DNA of 64,000 nt from Mesorhizobium qingshengii (GCF_900103325.1 NZ_FMXM01000023.1:1-64000), one strand, 5' to 3'. Counted from the first letter of the stretch, positions 26,426-34,986 are shown. Notes: generated by a model from the sequence alone, not told the origin. Program-made: numbers and translations.

Positions 26426-26512
26426 TCAGAAGGGACCGGAAGCCACAAACGAGACGACGCTGGACAGCTTTTCGCGCTTTGTGAGCGTCGGCTTTTCGTA
26501 AGTCTTCTTCAT
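26426..26512 (-). CDS. Tiny RiPP-precursor-like peptide, copy C
   Basis: 28 aa. The leader is MKKTYEKPTLTKREKLS; the tail after S17 is SVVSFVASGPF. GGGGGA lies 5-6 bases before ATG 26,512. It lies only 47 bases after the stop of copy D and has no TTGACA box of its own, so it is probably cotranscribed with D. Confidence 0.72.
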   Translation of the reverse strand: MKKTYEKPTLTKREKLSSVVSFVASGPF

Positions 26513-26559
26513 CGATTCCCCCAGATCAACAGTGCTTCGCGCTCCAGCCGTAACGAGGC

Positions 26560-26649
26560 TTAGGTCGGGGCCGATACAGCAGCGCCAGCGACCACCTTCG
26601 ACAGCTGCTCGCGCTTTTCCAGAACCGGTTTCTCGTAGATCTTCTTCAT
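26560..26649 (-). CDS. Tiny RiPP-precursor-like peptide, copy D
   Basis: 29 aa and first in transcription order. The leader is MKKIYEKPVLEKREQLS; the tail after S17 is KVVAGAAVSAPT. GGGGA lies 7 bases before ATG 26,649, with TTGACA 63 bases upstream. As in the other copies, codons in the leader are nearly invariant while the tail differs, the pattern expected for a conserved recognition leader and variable core. Confidence 0.72.
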   Translation of the reverse strand: MKKIYEKPVLEKREQLSKVVAGAAVSAPT

Positions 26650-26706
26650 GGATATCCCCAATGCCCAGAATTTGCCTGGCGGCAGGTCGCAGCAGACGTC
26701 ACCGCT

Positions 26707-26712
26707 TGTCAA
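26707..26712 (-). promoter_or_regulatory. -35-like box of peptide copies D and C
   Basis: CTTGACA, 63 bases before the ATG of copy D. The following CTGCCGCCAG is similar to CTGGCGCCAG in the copy B leader region, indicating that the units duplicated with their promoters. Confidence 0.45.
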
Positions 26713-26915
26713 GTCGTGGCCAATAAAATGCTTTCTGGAACGTCACGCAAGCGGCTGGATTTCCAGCGATCTCTCGTCGCCAGCCAGCCTGCTGCCCGGC
26801 TCATTTCCGTCGCCTTCCCTTTTTCGCCATGTTGCAATGCGAAGGGTTTGCTGCATTGCAATATCAGTCTGCCGGCCGCCGCTGGCGACGGGCGGGCTTG
26901 TACGAAGGAGCCGTC

Positions 26916-28958
26916 ATGGCAGCATCGTTCCGGCCGGACATACAGGGGTTGCGCGCGCTCGCCGTCGGCGGCGTCGTGGCCTATCATTTCGGCCTCACCG
27001 CGCTGCCCGGTGGTTTTGCCGGCGTCGATATCTTCTTCGTCATCTCCGGCTGGCTGATCACCACCCACCTCATGCAGGAGATCGGCGACACTGGCCGGCT
27101 CGACCTCTGGCGCTTCTATGCCAGGCGGGCGCGGCGGCTTCTGCCGGCAGCGCTGTTCGTCATCCTGGCCACGCTTGCATCAGGCTATTTCATCCTGGCG
27201 CCGCAGGAACAGGCGCTCTATTCGCGCGGCGCCATGTTCGCCTCCGCCTACGCCATCAACCTGTGGCTGCTGCGCTGGTCGTTCGACTATTTCGCCACGG
27301 ACGCCACCAGCAACCCCTTCATCCACTTCTGGTCGCTGTCGGTGGAGGAGCAGTTCTACCTGGCCTGGCCGGCGCTGCTTCTGCTCGCCGCCTGGCTGCG
27401 GCCGGGCCGGCGAACGACTGTCGCGGTGATCGGCGTTGCCGGCCTCGCCTCCTTCGCCGCCTGCCTGTGGCTGAGCAGCGCGGCACCGGCCTGGGCCTTC
27501 TATTTCTCGCCGCTGCGCGCCTGGGAGTTCGCCGCCGGCGGCCTGGCGACGCTGGTGCCGGCGGCCCTTCTCCGGCACCGCCCGTGGCTGCGGGCTGCAC
27601 TTGGTTGGTTCGGCCTGGCGCTGATCGCGGCGGCCTATCTCCTGTTGAGCGAGGACCTGCCCTTTCCCGGCTGGTACGCGCTGCTGCCGGTTGCCGGCAC
27701 GGTGCTGGTGCTGCTCAGCGGCGCCGGCGAGCAGGCCAGTGGGCAGAGCATGCAGGCCCCCGGCCCGGCCGCCGCTCTGTCGCTGCCGCCTTTGCAATGG
27801 ATCGGCACGCTCTCCTATTCGCTCTATCTCTGGCACTGGCCGGTCATCGTCTATGCGCGGATGCTGGTGCCGGATCTCACCAGCCTGGAGCGCCTTGGCT
27901 GCGGCCTGCTGGCGCTGGCGCTGTCGGTGCTGACCTACCACCTGATCGAGAACCCGGCGCGTCGCGGCGCCTGGCTGACGGCGCGCGCCCGGGCGCCCGA
28001 TCCTGACGCAATGCCCCAGGGAAAGCGCTACGCGCTTTTCCCGGGAAAACCGCTCCGCACTTTTCCTGGAATTGCTCTCATCCCCGCTTTGGCGCTGACC
28101 TGTGTGGGCGTCGCGGTGGCCTATGCCAACGCCCATTTCGCCACGCGCAACATCGACCAAGCGCAGCGCGGCATCGAGCAGGCGGCCGAACAGCCCTCCA
28201 CCGCGCGCGCCACCGACAAAAACTGCCTGCTCGACTTCCACACGGTGACGCCCAAGCCTTGCGTGTTCGGCGCGACGGATGCCGCCCACACCATCGTGCT
28301 GTTCGGCGATTCGCATGCCGACCACTGGTCGACGCCGCTGGTCGAGGCGGCGAAGCGCAACGACACCAAGGTTGTCACCTATCTTAAATCGTCCTGCCGC
28401 GCCTCGCGGCTTTCCACCTTCAACGCCGTGCTGAAGCGCGACTACACCGAATGCGACGCCTGGCGCGAACAGGCGATAGCAGACATCATCCGCAGCAAGC
28501 CGCGCCTGGTGGTGATCTCGGAATTCTCCATCGGCAATTTGACCCGCGAGATGTCCGCGGCCGGCCGCGCCGCCGAGACCGCGCGCTGGCAGACCGGCCT
28601 GCGCTCGACCCTGCAGGCCTTCAGCCGGGCCGGCGTCGAGACGGCGGTGATCCGCGACACGCCGATCAACGACAGCTTCGCCGACACTTGCGTTGCCCGC
28701 GCGCTGTGGCAGCGCGAGACCCCGTCGCGCTGCGACACGCCAAGGGCCGACGCCGCCAATGACAAGGCCGCCGCCGCCGAGCGCGCCGTGGTGGCAAGCG
28801 TGCCCGACACGCTCTATGTCGACCTAACCAACCGCTTCTGCGGCCCGAATTCCTGCCACGTCGTCATCGGCGGCAAACTCGCCTTCCGCGACAGGCACCA
28901 TCTGGCGACGGCGTTCGCGGAGACGCTGGAGGGGCCGATCGAAAGGGCGCTGTTTTAG
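26916..28958 (+). CDS. OafA/YrhL-type acyltransferase with SGNH domain
   Basis: 680 aa. Residues 1 to about 375 are the acyltransferase-3 membrane domain (ten or more helices; FRPDIQGLRALAVGGVVAYH, GVDIFFVISGWLITT, FWSLSVEEQFYLAWP). The periplasmic SGNH-type esterase domain covers about 440-680, with GDSHADHW and the late DRHHLA (catalytic Asp/His). It should O-acylate surface polysaccharide. AAGGAG lies before ATG 26,916. It is divergent from the tiny-peptide array. Confidence 0.9.
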   Translation: MAASFRPDIQGLRALAVGGVVAYHFGLTALPGGFAGVDIFFVISGWLITTHLMQEIGDTGRLDLWRFYARRARRLLPAALFVILATLASGYFILAPQEQALYSRGAMFASAYAINLWLLRWSFDYFATDATSNPFIHFWSLSVEEQFYLAWPALLLLAAWLRPGRRTTVAVIGVAGLASFAACLWLSSAAPAWAFYFSPLRAWEFAAGGLATLVPAALLRHRPWLRAALGWFGLALIAAAYLLLSEDLPFPGWYALLPVAGTVLVLLSGAGEQASGQSMQAPGPAAALSLPPLQWIGTLSYSLYLWHWPVIVYARMLVPDLTSLERLGCGLLALALSVLTYHLIENPARRGAWLTARARAPDPDAMPQGKRYALFPGKPLRTFPGIALIPALALTCVGVAVAYANAHFATRNIDQAQRGIEQAAEQPSTARATDKNCLLDFHTVTPKPCVFGATDAAHTIVLFGDSHADHWSTPLVEAAKRNDTKVVTYLKSSCRASRLSTFNAVLKRDYTECDAWREQAIADIIRSKPRLVVISEFSIGNLTREMSAAGRAAETARWQTGLRSTLQAFSRAGVETAVIRDTPINDSFADTCVARALWQRETPSRCDTPRADAANDKAAAAERAVVASVPDTLYVDLTNRFCGPNSCHVVIGGKLAFRDRHHLATAFAETLEGPIERALF

Positions 28959-28975
28959 GATGGGTGGGTTCTTCC

Positions 28976-29968
28976 TTATCCCACGAACACATCTGCGCGA
29001 TGTTGAGCAAGGTAACTTTGTTGTGGCTGGGTGAAGGCCTCAGTGCGCCAGACGACGGGAGCTTCGGAAAAGCCGAAGCTCTGCATTACTAATTGCTCGA
29101 ATCCGAGGCGCCGCAAATCTGCTTTGTCGACGCGCGGAGAGATGAGTACCTCGCCGCCATCTTCAAAACTGATGAACCCGCGATCAAACAAATGATCGGC
29201 GTCTGGCGTGAGAAGCAGGCCATTCATGCCATCAAGGCGCTCTTGCGCAGACGTGCATAGGCGCCAGGGTTTGATGTGGCTCGCGATCAAGAGCGCGGAA
29301 TTGGTAACGCCAGTAAGTCGGCAAGAGTGCTCGATAGTTTCAACATTCGCACGAAATTTTCCCTGGCCGCGACGCGCTTGAATCACGCTTTTCTTAACGG
29401 TGTCCTCAAGGGTGAGATCTTCCTTGATCCGGCGCTCGACTGCGTTCTCGAGCAGTTCATTGACCACTTCAAAGGTCAGGCTGTTGGCACCACCACGCGC
29501 CAGAGCGGCGCCGTCAAAGGCCGCGCCATCGACGATCGTTTGAAACACCTCAGGCGAGACACTTGCTAAGTAGGCCTTTTGATTGCCTGATCCGGAGCTG
29601 GGGTTAATTGGCGAGTACTTAGCAGGCAAATGCGGCCCCAACACATCTATCAACGCCTTCGGGCGCACAGGCGGCACAAGCGGTGTCCAGAATACTGGGA
29701 GAAGCCAACCCTCCTGGTTCCAGTAAGATCCAGTCTCCTTAAATTCGGCGGGCTTAGGAGCCGTAAATGCGAACTCAGCCACCCGGCCAACATAGCGTAT
29801 GGCTTGATCGAAGAACGACATGACTAGATCGCCAGGTGCCGCGCGGCGCATGTTGTTATAGAACACGCTGCGCGCGCCGTTGCTTTCAGTCTTTGGAGAC
29901 CAGAGATACTGCCCATCAATCTCTTGGCGGGCTGTTTGATTATGATTGACCCACCAAAACTGCGGCAT
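28976..29968 (-). CDS. HNH endonuclease with N-terminal EVE/PUA-like domain
   Basis: 330 aa. The N-terminal ~125 residues (FWWVNHNQTARQEIDGQYLWSP, GDLVMSFFDQAIRYVGRV) look like an EVE/PUA-type base reader. The C-terminal domain (about 200-290) has the HNH pattern CRLTGVTNSALLIASHIKPW ... GLLLTPDADHLFDRGFISF. That arrangement is typical of type IV-like restriction of modified DNA. It stands alone, with no methylase beside it, at the boundary of the phage-like block. Confidence 0.78.
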   Translation of the reverse strand: MPQFWWVNHNQTARQEIDGQYLWSPKTESNGARSVFYNNMRRAAPGDLVMSFFDQAIRYVGRVAEFAFTAPKPAEFKETGSYWNQEGWLLPVFWTPLVPPVRPKALIDVLGPHLPAKYSPINPSSGSGNQKAYLASVSPEVFQTIVDGAAFDGAALARGGANSLTFEVVNELLENAVERRIKEDLTLEDTVKKSVIQARRGQGKFRANVETIEHSCRLTGVTNSALLIASHIKPWRLCTSAQERLDGMNGLLLTPDADHLFDRGFISFEDGGEVLISPRVDKADLRRLGFEQLVMQSFGFSEAPVVWRTEAFTQPQQSYLAQHRADVFVG

Positions 29969-30041
29969 CGAGATGATAAGCTAGAGGCAATTGTCGACCA
30001 CTTTCTAGGCTAGGCAGCCGATCTGTTCAAGGCGCTTCCCC

Positions 30042-30635
30042 TCACCGCCCCATCATCATCCCATAATGCACCGCCAGCAAATCCAGCCCGACTTTCAACA
30101 GCTTCGTCACCACGTCCCTGCCCTCCCCCGTCTGCTCGGCCAGGCTCTTGATCGAGCCGCCGGCGCAGCAGACTTGCTGCACCACGGCGGCCACCTCCCA
30201 GTGGCATAGCGCCCTTGTGGCGGCCGCGTGCGCGCGGCCGGCGTCGAGCACGCTGTCGGCGATGCCGCCGCCCTGGCGGCCGCCGTCGACGCGTTCGGTC
30301 CAGCGCATCGGTTTCACGCTGGCCTGCTGGCTGCACTGGAAATCCTCGCGGTAGCGCTGGCCGGCCTCGCGCTGCTGGCGCGACAGCGAGGTGATACCGA
30401 TGAGCGGGTCGACATTGCGCACCCGCACGATGCCGCCGGTGGCGGTGAAGCCGTCATTCGACACCTCGTAGACGCGGCTTGCCTCCTGCGTGCCGGTGGC
30501 CAGCCGCTTGCGGCCGAAGGCGTCGGCCTTCAGCGCGAAATCATGGCCGATCTCGCGGCGGATGCGCACCTGCTCGGCCTCGCCCTTGGGCAGCTTCGGC
30601 GCCTGGGGTTTTGCGGGTCTGGTTTTCTTGGCCAT
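30042..30635 (-). CDS. DUF6456-like protein of the phage-like block
   Basis: 197 aa basic protein resembling DUF6456 proteins: a Lys/Pro-rich N-terminus, GQRYREDFQCSQQASVKPMRW in the middle, and a helix-turn-helix-like C-terminus (SIKSLAEQTGEGRDVVTKLLKVGLDLLAVHYG). A DNA-binding role is plausible. It is the most upstream gene of a cluster of phage-type regulators and replication-type proteins. Confidence 0.65.
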   Translation of the reverse strand: MAKKTRPAKPQAPKLPKGEAEQVRIRREIGHDFALKADAFGRKRLATGTQEASRVYEVSNDGFTATGGIVRVRNVDPLIGITSLSRQQREAGQRYREDFQCSQQASVKPMRWTERVDGGRQGGGIADSVLDAGRAHAAATRALCHWEVAAVVQQVCCAGGSIKSLAEQTGEGRDVVTKLLKVGLDLLAVHYGMMMGR

Positions 30636-30730
30636 GGGGGCTCCTTGGTTTTTTGGGGGTAGTTGGGAGTTCGGAGATTCTGGGTTCAGGTGATCGGCGC
30701 CTCACGCGACGTTCCGATCACGTCAGGTTG

Positions 30731-30912
30731 GCGCCGCCCCTCATCGCCCTGCCGGGCACTTCTCCCCGTATAGAGACGGGGAGAAGGACGCCTTCACTGC
30801 CGGTTTCGCCAATCGCCAGCGCTGGAGAAGATGAGCGAAGCCTGCGGGCTGCTCCCTTCTCCCCGTCTCTATACGGGGAGAAGGTGCCGGCAGGCGGATG
30901 AGGGGCGGCGCC
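30731..30912. repeat. RIME-like palindromic repeat pair
   Basis: Two inverted copies of a unit with CCCCTCAT, TGCCGGCA-type and CTTCTCCCCGT / ACGGGGAGAAGG hairpins. Similar units recur at 32.7, 36.2 and 39.0 kb. They match the description of rhizobial intergenic mosaic elements. Confidence 0.75.
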
Positions 30913-30946
30913 GACCGAACAGGCAGCCCAGCGGATGCGCACATCC

Positions 30947-31264
30947 TTACGCAGCCCCCCTCCTTCCCGTCGGTTGCGCCAGCATGCCTGCCGCCCTCCT
31001 TGCCAGCAGCTCGCGGATGGCGCGGCGTTCGCGCAGTTCGATGCAGAGCTGCGCGCTGGAGGGGCAGAACTGCGCGTTGCCGGTCTTCACCTCGCCGCGC
31101 ATGAAGCGCTGGATGGCGGACTGCAGGTCGACAAGCTCGGCCTCCTGCACGGCGCTGAGATAGCCGCGCATCTGCATGTCGACGTCAGTCAGCGCGGATT
31201 GCGGGAAGCATGAGAACATCGCGGCCAGCGCCTTCGTCGCCTGCTGCAATTCGGCTGCGGTCAT
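30947..31264 (-). CDS. Small hypothetical protein of the phage-like block
   Basis: 105 aa starting at ATG 31,264 (MTAAELQQATKALAAMFSCFPQ). It is helical, with ELVDLQSAIQRFMRGEVKTGNAQFCPSSAQLCIELRERRAI, resembling phage-type replication accessory or loader-like proteins. It overlaps the 3' end of the DUF1376 gene by 80 bases in another frame. Longer in-frame upstream extension is only an antisense-like artefact of that gene. Confidence 0.6.
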   Translation of the reverse strand: MTAAELQQATKALAAMFSCFPQSALTDVDMQMRGYLSAVQEAELVDLQSAIQRFMRGEVKTGNAQFCPSSAQLCIELRERRAIRELLARRAAGMLAQPTGRRGAA

Positions 31265-31865
31265 GGTTGCGGATCTCCTCGATGATGGCGTTGGCGGCGT
31301 CGGTATGGGTTTTCGGCTGATGCCAGCCGGCCGGCTTTTTCGGCCTGGCGGTGCGCGGGGAGAAACGCCGCGCGTCTTCTTGCGTCCGGCCCGCAAATCC
31401 CTGCGCGTTTTCGGGGGAAAAGGCGTCGGCCTTTTCCCGGGAAAAAGCGGCAGCTTTTTCACTCTGGTTTCTGGACTCTGGAAGATGCCGCGGCAACGCG
31501 CCGGCATTTGCCGCCGCATGCGCCTTTGTTTTCAAGGCGGTGGCGGCGCCGCCGCGTGCGCCGGCGGCGGCCCTCGCCTCGCTTTTGCCCCGGGCCTTGT
31601 GCAGCTCCTTGGTCAGCCGCCCGTGGCCGATCTCGCCGCCCTCGCGCTCGAAAAAGGTCAACAGGTCGGCGCTGAGCGCGCGCCATTTCTTCAGCGACAG
31701 GCGCGCCACCCGCGCCAGCTTGGCATCGTCGTCGGGCAGCCGGCCGCCGGCGTTCCACATCGCCATCAGCAGCAGCATGTAGGCGCCGATCTGCTCGGTG
31801 GAGAGCTGCAACGTGTCGCCGACGAAATCGGAGACGTAGAGCTGCATGAAGGGGCGCTCGCTCAT
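31185..31865 (-). CDS. DUF1376-family protein (phage replication-type)
   Basis: 226 aa. The first ~100 residues match DUF1376: PFMQLYVSDFVGDTLQLSTEQIGAYMLLLMAMWNAGGRLPDDDAKLARVARLSLKKW. The rest is low-complexity and basic. DUF1376 proteins occur in prophages beside replication genes. The segment AAFSREKADAFS appears to come from short repeated units. ATG 31,865 is preferred because the DUF1376 domain begins there. Confidence 0.75.
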   Translation of the reverse strand: MSERPFMQLYVSDFVGDTLQLSTEQIGAYMLLLMAMWNAGGRLPDDDAKLARVARLSLKKWRALSADLLTFFEREGGEIGHGRLTKELHKARGKSEARAAAGARGGAATALKTKAHAAANAGALPRHLPESRNQSEKAAAFSREKADAFSPENAQGFAGRTQEDARRFSPRTARPKKPAGWHQPKTHTDAANAIIEEIRNHDRSRIAAGDEGAGRDVLMLPAIRAD

Positions 31866-31957
31866 GCCGCCGCCGCGCCCGTATTCAAGCCACGCCTGAT
31901 GGAACCAGCGGCGGGTTTCGACGTTTTGTCGCGTCGATGACAAGGGGAGGTTTGCCG

Positions 31958-32239
31958 ATGACGGCCTTCATGCCGGTTACGCTGCGATTTTGCGACAACA
32001 AAACCATGCTGGTCGGCTCGGTGGCCGACGCCGCGACGGCGCTCCGGCACCAATGGCCGGACAAGACCGCGCCGCGCTACGTCGAGGCGGCCCGGCTGGT
32101 TGCCCTGGCCGTGGACGGCACCTGCACCCAGCGCATCGCCTTCGACGCCTTCCTCGAGGCGGCCAGGCAGCAGGGCATACTGGTTGCCAAGCCGCGAAGC
32201 CGGGCGCATGATTGGTTCGACGCCGCCGCCGGTCCGTGA
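31958..32239 (+). CDS. DUF982 protein 1
   Basis: 93 aa rhizobial DUF982 protein: VTLRFCDNKTMLVGSVADAATALRHQWPDK followed by helices (ARLVALAVDGTCTQRIAFDAFLEAARQQGI). AGGGGAGG lies before ATG 31,958. A second DUF982 gene follows about 100 bases downstream. Function unknown. Confidence 0.75.
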   Translation: MTAFMPVTLRFCDNKTMLVGSVADAATALRHQWPDKTAPRYVEAARLVALAVDGTCTQRIAFDAFLEAARQQGILVAKPRSRAHDWFDAAAGP

Positions 32240-32344
32240 CGCCGGCGAGGATGTGATGCAACCGCCTGCCGGCCTTGCGCGTTTATCAGCGCGGGCTTGA
32301 ATGCCGAGCGCAAGGCCAGAGCGAAGGTGAACGCCGTGGGTACG

Positions 32345-32653
32345 ATGAAGACCGGGGTGCCGCTTAAAGTGCGGATGGAGGGTGAGGTGGAAGAGATCGA
32401 CAGCGTCAGCGACGCCGCCGATTTCCTGCAGCGCTGGCCGATCGAGCGGCGCGGCCACATATACCGCAGCGCGCTCAATGCCTGCAGTGCGGCCATCGCC
32501 GCGCAGATTTCCGAGTCCGACGCCATGAAAGTGTTCACCGGCTTTGCCCGGGTCAGCGGCATCCTGGTTGCCGAAAGCGGCCCGGCGATGACGCTCGAGG
32601 CAAGGACCGTGCAAAGCCGCATGCCCAAGCAAGGCCGCCACATCCCGAAATAA
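32345..32653 (+). CDS. DUF982 protein 2
   Basis: 102 aa from ATG 32,345; a TTG at 32,297 in the same frame would add 16 residues, and neither start has a strong ribosome site. The sequence VKVRMEGEVEEIDSVSDAADFLQRWPIERRG-like core (broken here for brevity) parallels DUF982 protein 1, with RSALNACSAAIAAQISESDAMKVF as the helical part. The pair is probably a tandem duplication. Confidence 0.65.
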   Translation: MKTGVPLKVRMEGEVEEIDSVSDAADFLQRWPIERRGHIYRSALNACSAAIAAQISESDAMKVFTGFARVSGILVAESGPAMTLEARTVQSRMPKQGRHIPK

Positions 32654-32730
32654 GGCTGCGGGGCTTTCGTCTCGATCCTGCTTCATCTGAAATCCTCGCG
32701 ACCGCTCGTCCGCGTGTGCCTGCCATGTCA

Positions 32731-32984
32731 GCGCCGCCCCTCATCCGCCTGCCGGCACGTGGACGGGAGAAGAATTAAGATCCGGCGCTGACGCCCCCCT
32801 CTCCCCGTCCCTATACGGGGGTCCGGAGGACGGGCGAGACCCGTGGCTCGCCCCGGAACGGGTAAGGGTGAGGGGCAGCGCCAACGCTTCGGTAAGTGGC
32901 GACCGAACTTTCAACTCTGCTACGTCAGTGCCGCCCCTCATCCGCCTGCCGGCACCTTCTCCCCGTAGTGACGGGGAGAAGGGA
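32731..32984. repeat. RIME-like palindromic repeats
   Basis: Several units of the CCGCCCCTCATCCGCC / CCTTCTCCCCGT-hairpin type, one of them rearranged (32,780-32,880). They fill the gap between the DUF982 and GcrA-like genes. Confidence 0.7.
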
Positions 32985-32987
32985 TGC

Positions 32988-33659
32988 TCACCCCGGCGCC
33001 GCCTCGAAAACGCGGCGGCGGAAGCGCGCCTGGTGGTAGTCGCAATAGCTTTTCAGCGCCCTGGTGCGCATGCCGCAGCACAACATGTCGGCACCTGGCC
33101 GGCCGCCCGGCGCATCGTTTTCAGGGTCCTCTTCCAGCGTCAGATCCAGCGGCGCGCGGCAGCGGCCGAACAGGCAGTCGATGAAGCGCATCGCCACGCC
33201 ATGCGGCTGGCGGCCGATGGCGGTGCGCGGCGGCACCGGCACCTTCAGGCGATAGGCCTCGCCGTCGGCCACCAGCACGCCGACCTCGCGCGCATACAGG
33301 CGCGGCGGCAGCCAGGCCGGCGGCGGGTCGCGCCTCGGCCGGGCGACACCCTTGGGGGTACCGGCGACCTTGGCGGCATGCCCGACCTTGCCGGCAGCCG
33401 CCTTGCCCTTGGCAGGCGTTCCGGCCCCTCGCTTGCTTGCGGCTCGATCGCCCGCGCCCGGCTTGGGGCCGGCCGGCCTGCCATTGGCAAAGCCGATCGC
33501 GCCCAACATGGCGTTGCGGTGCACGATGCCGATGATGGCGTTGCGCGACACGCGCGCGCCGCGCAGTGCGCTGAACGCGGCCGCGATCTTCGAGGCGGAC
33601 AGCCCCTCCTTCAGCCAGCGGGCGATCTCCTGCAATTCCGCGTCGCTATAGCTTGCCAT
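32988..33659 (-). CDS. GcrA-like cell-cycle regulator paralogue
   Basis: 223 aa. The N-terminal DNA-binding segment EIARWLKEGLSASKIAAAF ... VSRNAIIGIVHRNAML matches GcrA. A long basic Ala/Pro/Gly linker (about 60-115) follows. The C-terminal region RFIDCLFGRCRAPL ... MLCCGMRTRALKSYCDYHQARF has the Cys/His pattern of the GcrA sigma-70-binding domain. It is diverged from the housekeeping GcrA and lies in the phage-like block, so it may redirect sigma-70 at methylated promoters. Confidence 0.78.
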   Translation of the reverse strand: MASYSDAELQEIARWLKEGLSASKIAAAFSALRGARVSRNAIIGIVHRNAMLGAIGFANGRPAGPKPGAGDRAASKRGAGTPAKGKAAAGKVGHAAKVAGTPKGVARPRRDPPPAWLPPRLYAREVGVLVADGEAYRLKVPVPPRTAIGRQPHGVAMRFIDCLFGRCRAPLDLTLEEDPENDAPGGRPGADMLCCGMRTRALKSYCDYHQARFRRRVFEAAPG

Positions 33660-33797
33660 CTCCAGGCTCCGTCCAAGGTTCCGCCTCCGGCCGCGCGTGA
33701 GAGCGCGCGCCGTCAGGCAAGCGTCAGGGGATCGGCCCCGAGTGTCGGGAACTGCGATCAGGGTTTGTGTGGTTAGAGGGCCGGCTTCTCGCCTGCG

Positions 33798-34208
33798 TCA
33801 GCCGGGGCGGATCGATTGCCTGGCGGCGAAGCGCGAAAGCCGCGCTTCGGCCGTAGGTCTGTCAGGCGCGGATACCGCCCTGCCCGTTGTCCGGTCGAAC
33901 AGGACAACGGTGCCGTCCTGCGTGCGGATGCACGACCGGCCGGTTGGCCCAGAAGAACCCAGGCCGGCGCCATGCCGGCCGAATTGGGGGCCGGAGCCGC
34001 GGGGAGCGGCGGCTCCGGCCGTTCCGGTCGCCGGTGACGGGCGGACCGGACCCGAGGCTGGTGCTCTCAAGCATTGGGCCTCGGGCTTCGCCCCGGCCGG
34101 GGAGGAGGACGGCCGGGACGGAAGCAAATGGGTGACGGCCTTCGCCGCCGGATGCGCCTCGGATGAGGCCGGCGCCAGGGCGCCATCGAAGCTGGACAGG
34201 TTCTGCAT
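33798..34208 (-). CDS. Hypothetical protein divergent from the S24 repressor
   Basis: 136 aa from ATG 34,208, Pro/Ala/Gly-rich with a more ordered C-terminus (CIRTQDGTVVLFDRTTGRAVS). It begins six bases after the 18-bp element shared with the 35.7 kb promoter. Its position opposite the repressor is that of a cro-type gene, but no helix-turn-helix is visible. Could be non-coding. Confidence 0.4.
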   Translation of the reverse strand: MQNLSSFDGALAPASSEAHPAAKAVTHLLPSRPSSSPAGAKPEAQCLRAPASGPVRPSPATGTAGAAAPRGSGPQFGRHGAGLGSSGPTGRSCIRTQDGTVVLFDRTTGRAVSAPDRPTAEARLSRFAARQSIRPG

Positions 34209-34214
34209 GACCAG

Positions 34215-34232
34215 ATATAAGCATAACTCAAA
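34215..34232. promoter_or_regulatory. 18-bp element shared with 35,669 (candidate repressor site), copy 1
   Basis: ATATAAGCATAACTCAAA is the exact reverse complement of 35,669-35,686. It lies 58 bases before the S24 repressor start and just before the divergent ORF. GC is far below the surroundings. Confidence 0.6.
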
Positions 34233-34290
34233 AATAGATGCAAGCCATTCTTTCATAGACGAGAGCCGCTTTCATCGCTCACATGGCGCC

Positions 34291-34986
34291 ATGGCAAAGA
34301 CTGAACTGTCGATCAAGGTCGGGGCGGCGATCCGCAAGGCGCGCAAGCAGCGCGGCCTGGTCATGCGCCACATCGCCGAGCACAACGACACCGATGTCGC
34401 CGCCGTCGGCAACTGGGAAACCGGCCGCAACCTGCCCAAGACCGAGAACCTGCTGAAGACAGCCGCCTTCCTGCGCGTCGACCCCGTCGCGCTTGGCAAA
34501 GGCGAGGTCGTCTTCCTCGACGAGGCCGGCCCGGTGGCCGACGCCGAAATCGTCACCGATGCCGCCCCCTTGCCTGCCGGATCAATGGATATCGAGGTGC
34601 TGGGGGCCGCGGTCGGCGGCGACGACGGCGACTTCACCTTCAACGGCGAGCCTGCCGGTTATGTCCAGCGCCCGCCGGGGGTTCGCAACCTGCCGAAAGT
34701 GTTTGCGTTGCATGTGCTCAGCGATTCCATGGTGCCGCGCTACGAACCCGGCGACCTGATCTATTGCGGCGGCCGCGACGCCGTGCCCGGCGACCATGTG
34801 GTCATCGAGACGTTTCCGGAAGAGAACGAACGCAACGGCAAGGCCTTCATCAAGAAGCTGGTCAAGCGCACCGCCGCCGAGCTGGTGGTCGAGCAGTACA
34901 ATCCGCCCAAGACCCTGACCTTCAACCGCTACGCCATCAAACACGTCTGGCGCGTCATCCCGCTCAAGGAGTTGTTGGGGTATTGA
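34291..34986 (+). CDS. CI-like repressor with S24 (LexA-type) peptidase domain
   Basis: 231 aa phage-type repressor. The helix-turn-helix lies at about residues 10-65 (GAAIRKARKQRGLVMRHIAEHNDTDVAAVGNWETGR). The S24 self-cleavage domain has Ser 146 in LSDSMVPRYEPGDLIY and Lys 188/189 in AFIKKLVKR. It should repress lytic-type promoters and self-cleave with RecA. I start at ATG 34,291; the long in-frame upstream extension has no domain. A shared 18-bp element lies upstream of it and of the gene at 35,746. Confidence 0.85.
   Translation: MAKTELSIKVGAAIRKARKQRGLVMRHIAEHNDTDVAAVGNWETGRNLPKTENLLKTAAFLRVDPVALGKGEVVFLDEAGPVADAEIVTDAAPLPAGSMDIEVLGAAVGGDDGDFTFNGEPAGYVQRPPGVRNLPKVFALHVLSDSMVPRYEPGDLIYCGGRDAVPGDHVVIETFPEENERNGKAFIKKLVKRTAAELVVEQYNPPKTLTFNRYAIKHVWRVIPLKELLGY

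Noticed and set aside
25966..26649. Classical lasso peptide interpretation of the peptide array
   Set aside because: The leader motif fits partly, but Gly 14 is replaced and the tails lack an acidic residue at ring position 7-9; no lasso cyclase or protease is near.
33697..34290. N-terminal extension of the S24 repressor by about 198 codons
   Set aside because: The extension is low-complexity, crosses the shared 18-bp element, and the repressor domain begins at the ATG at 34,291.
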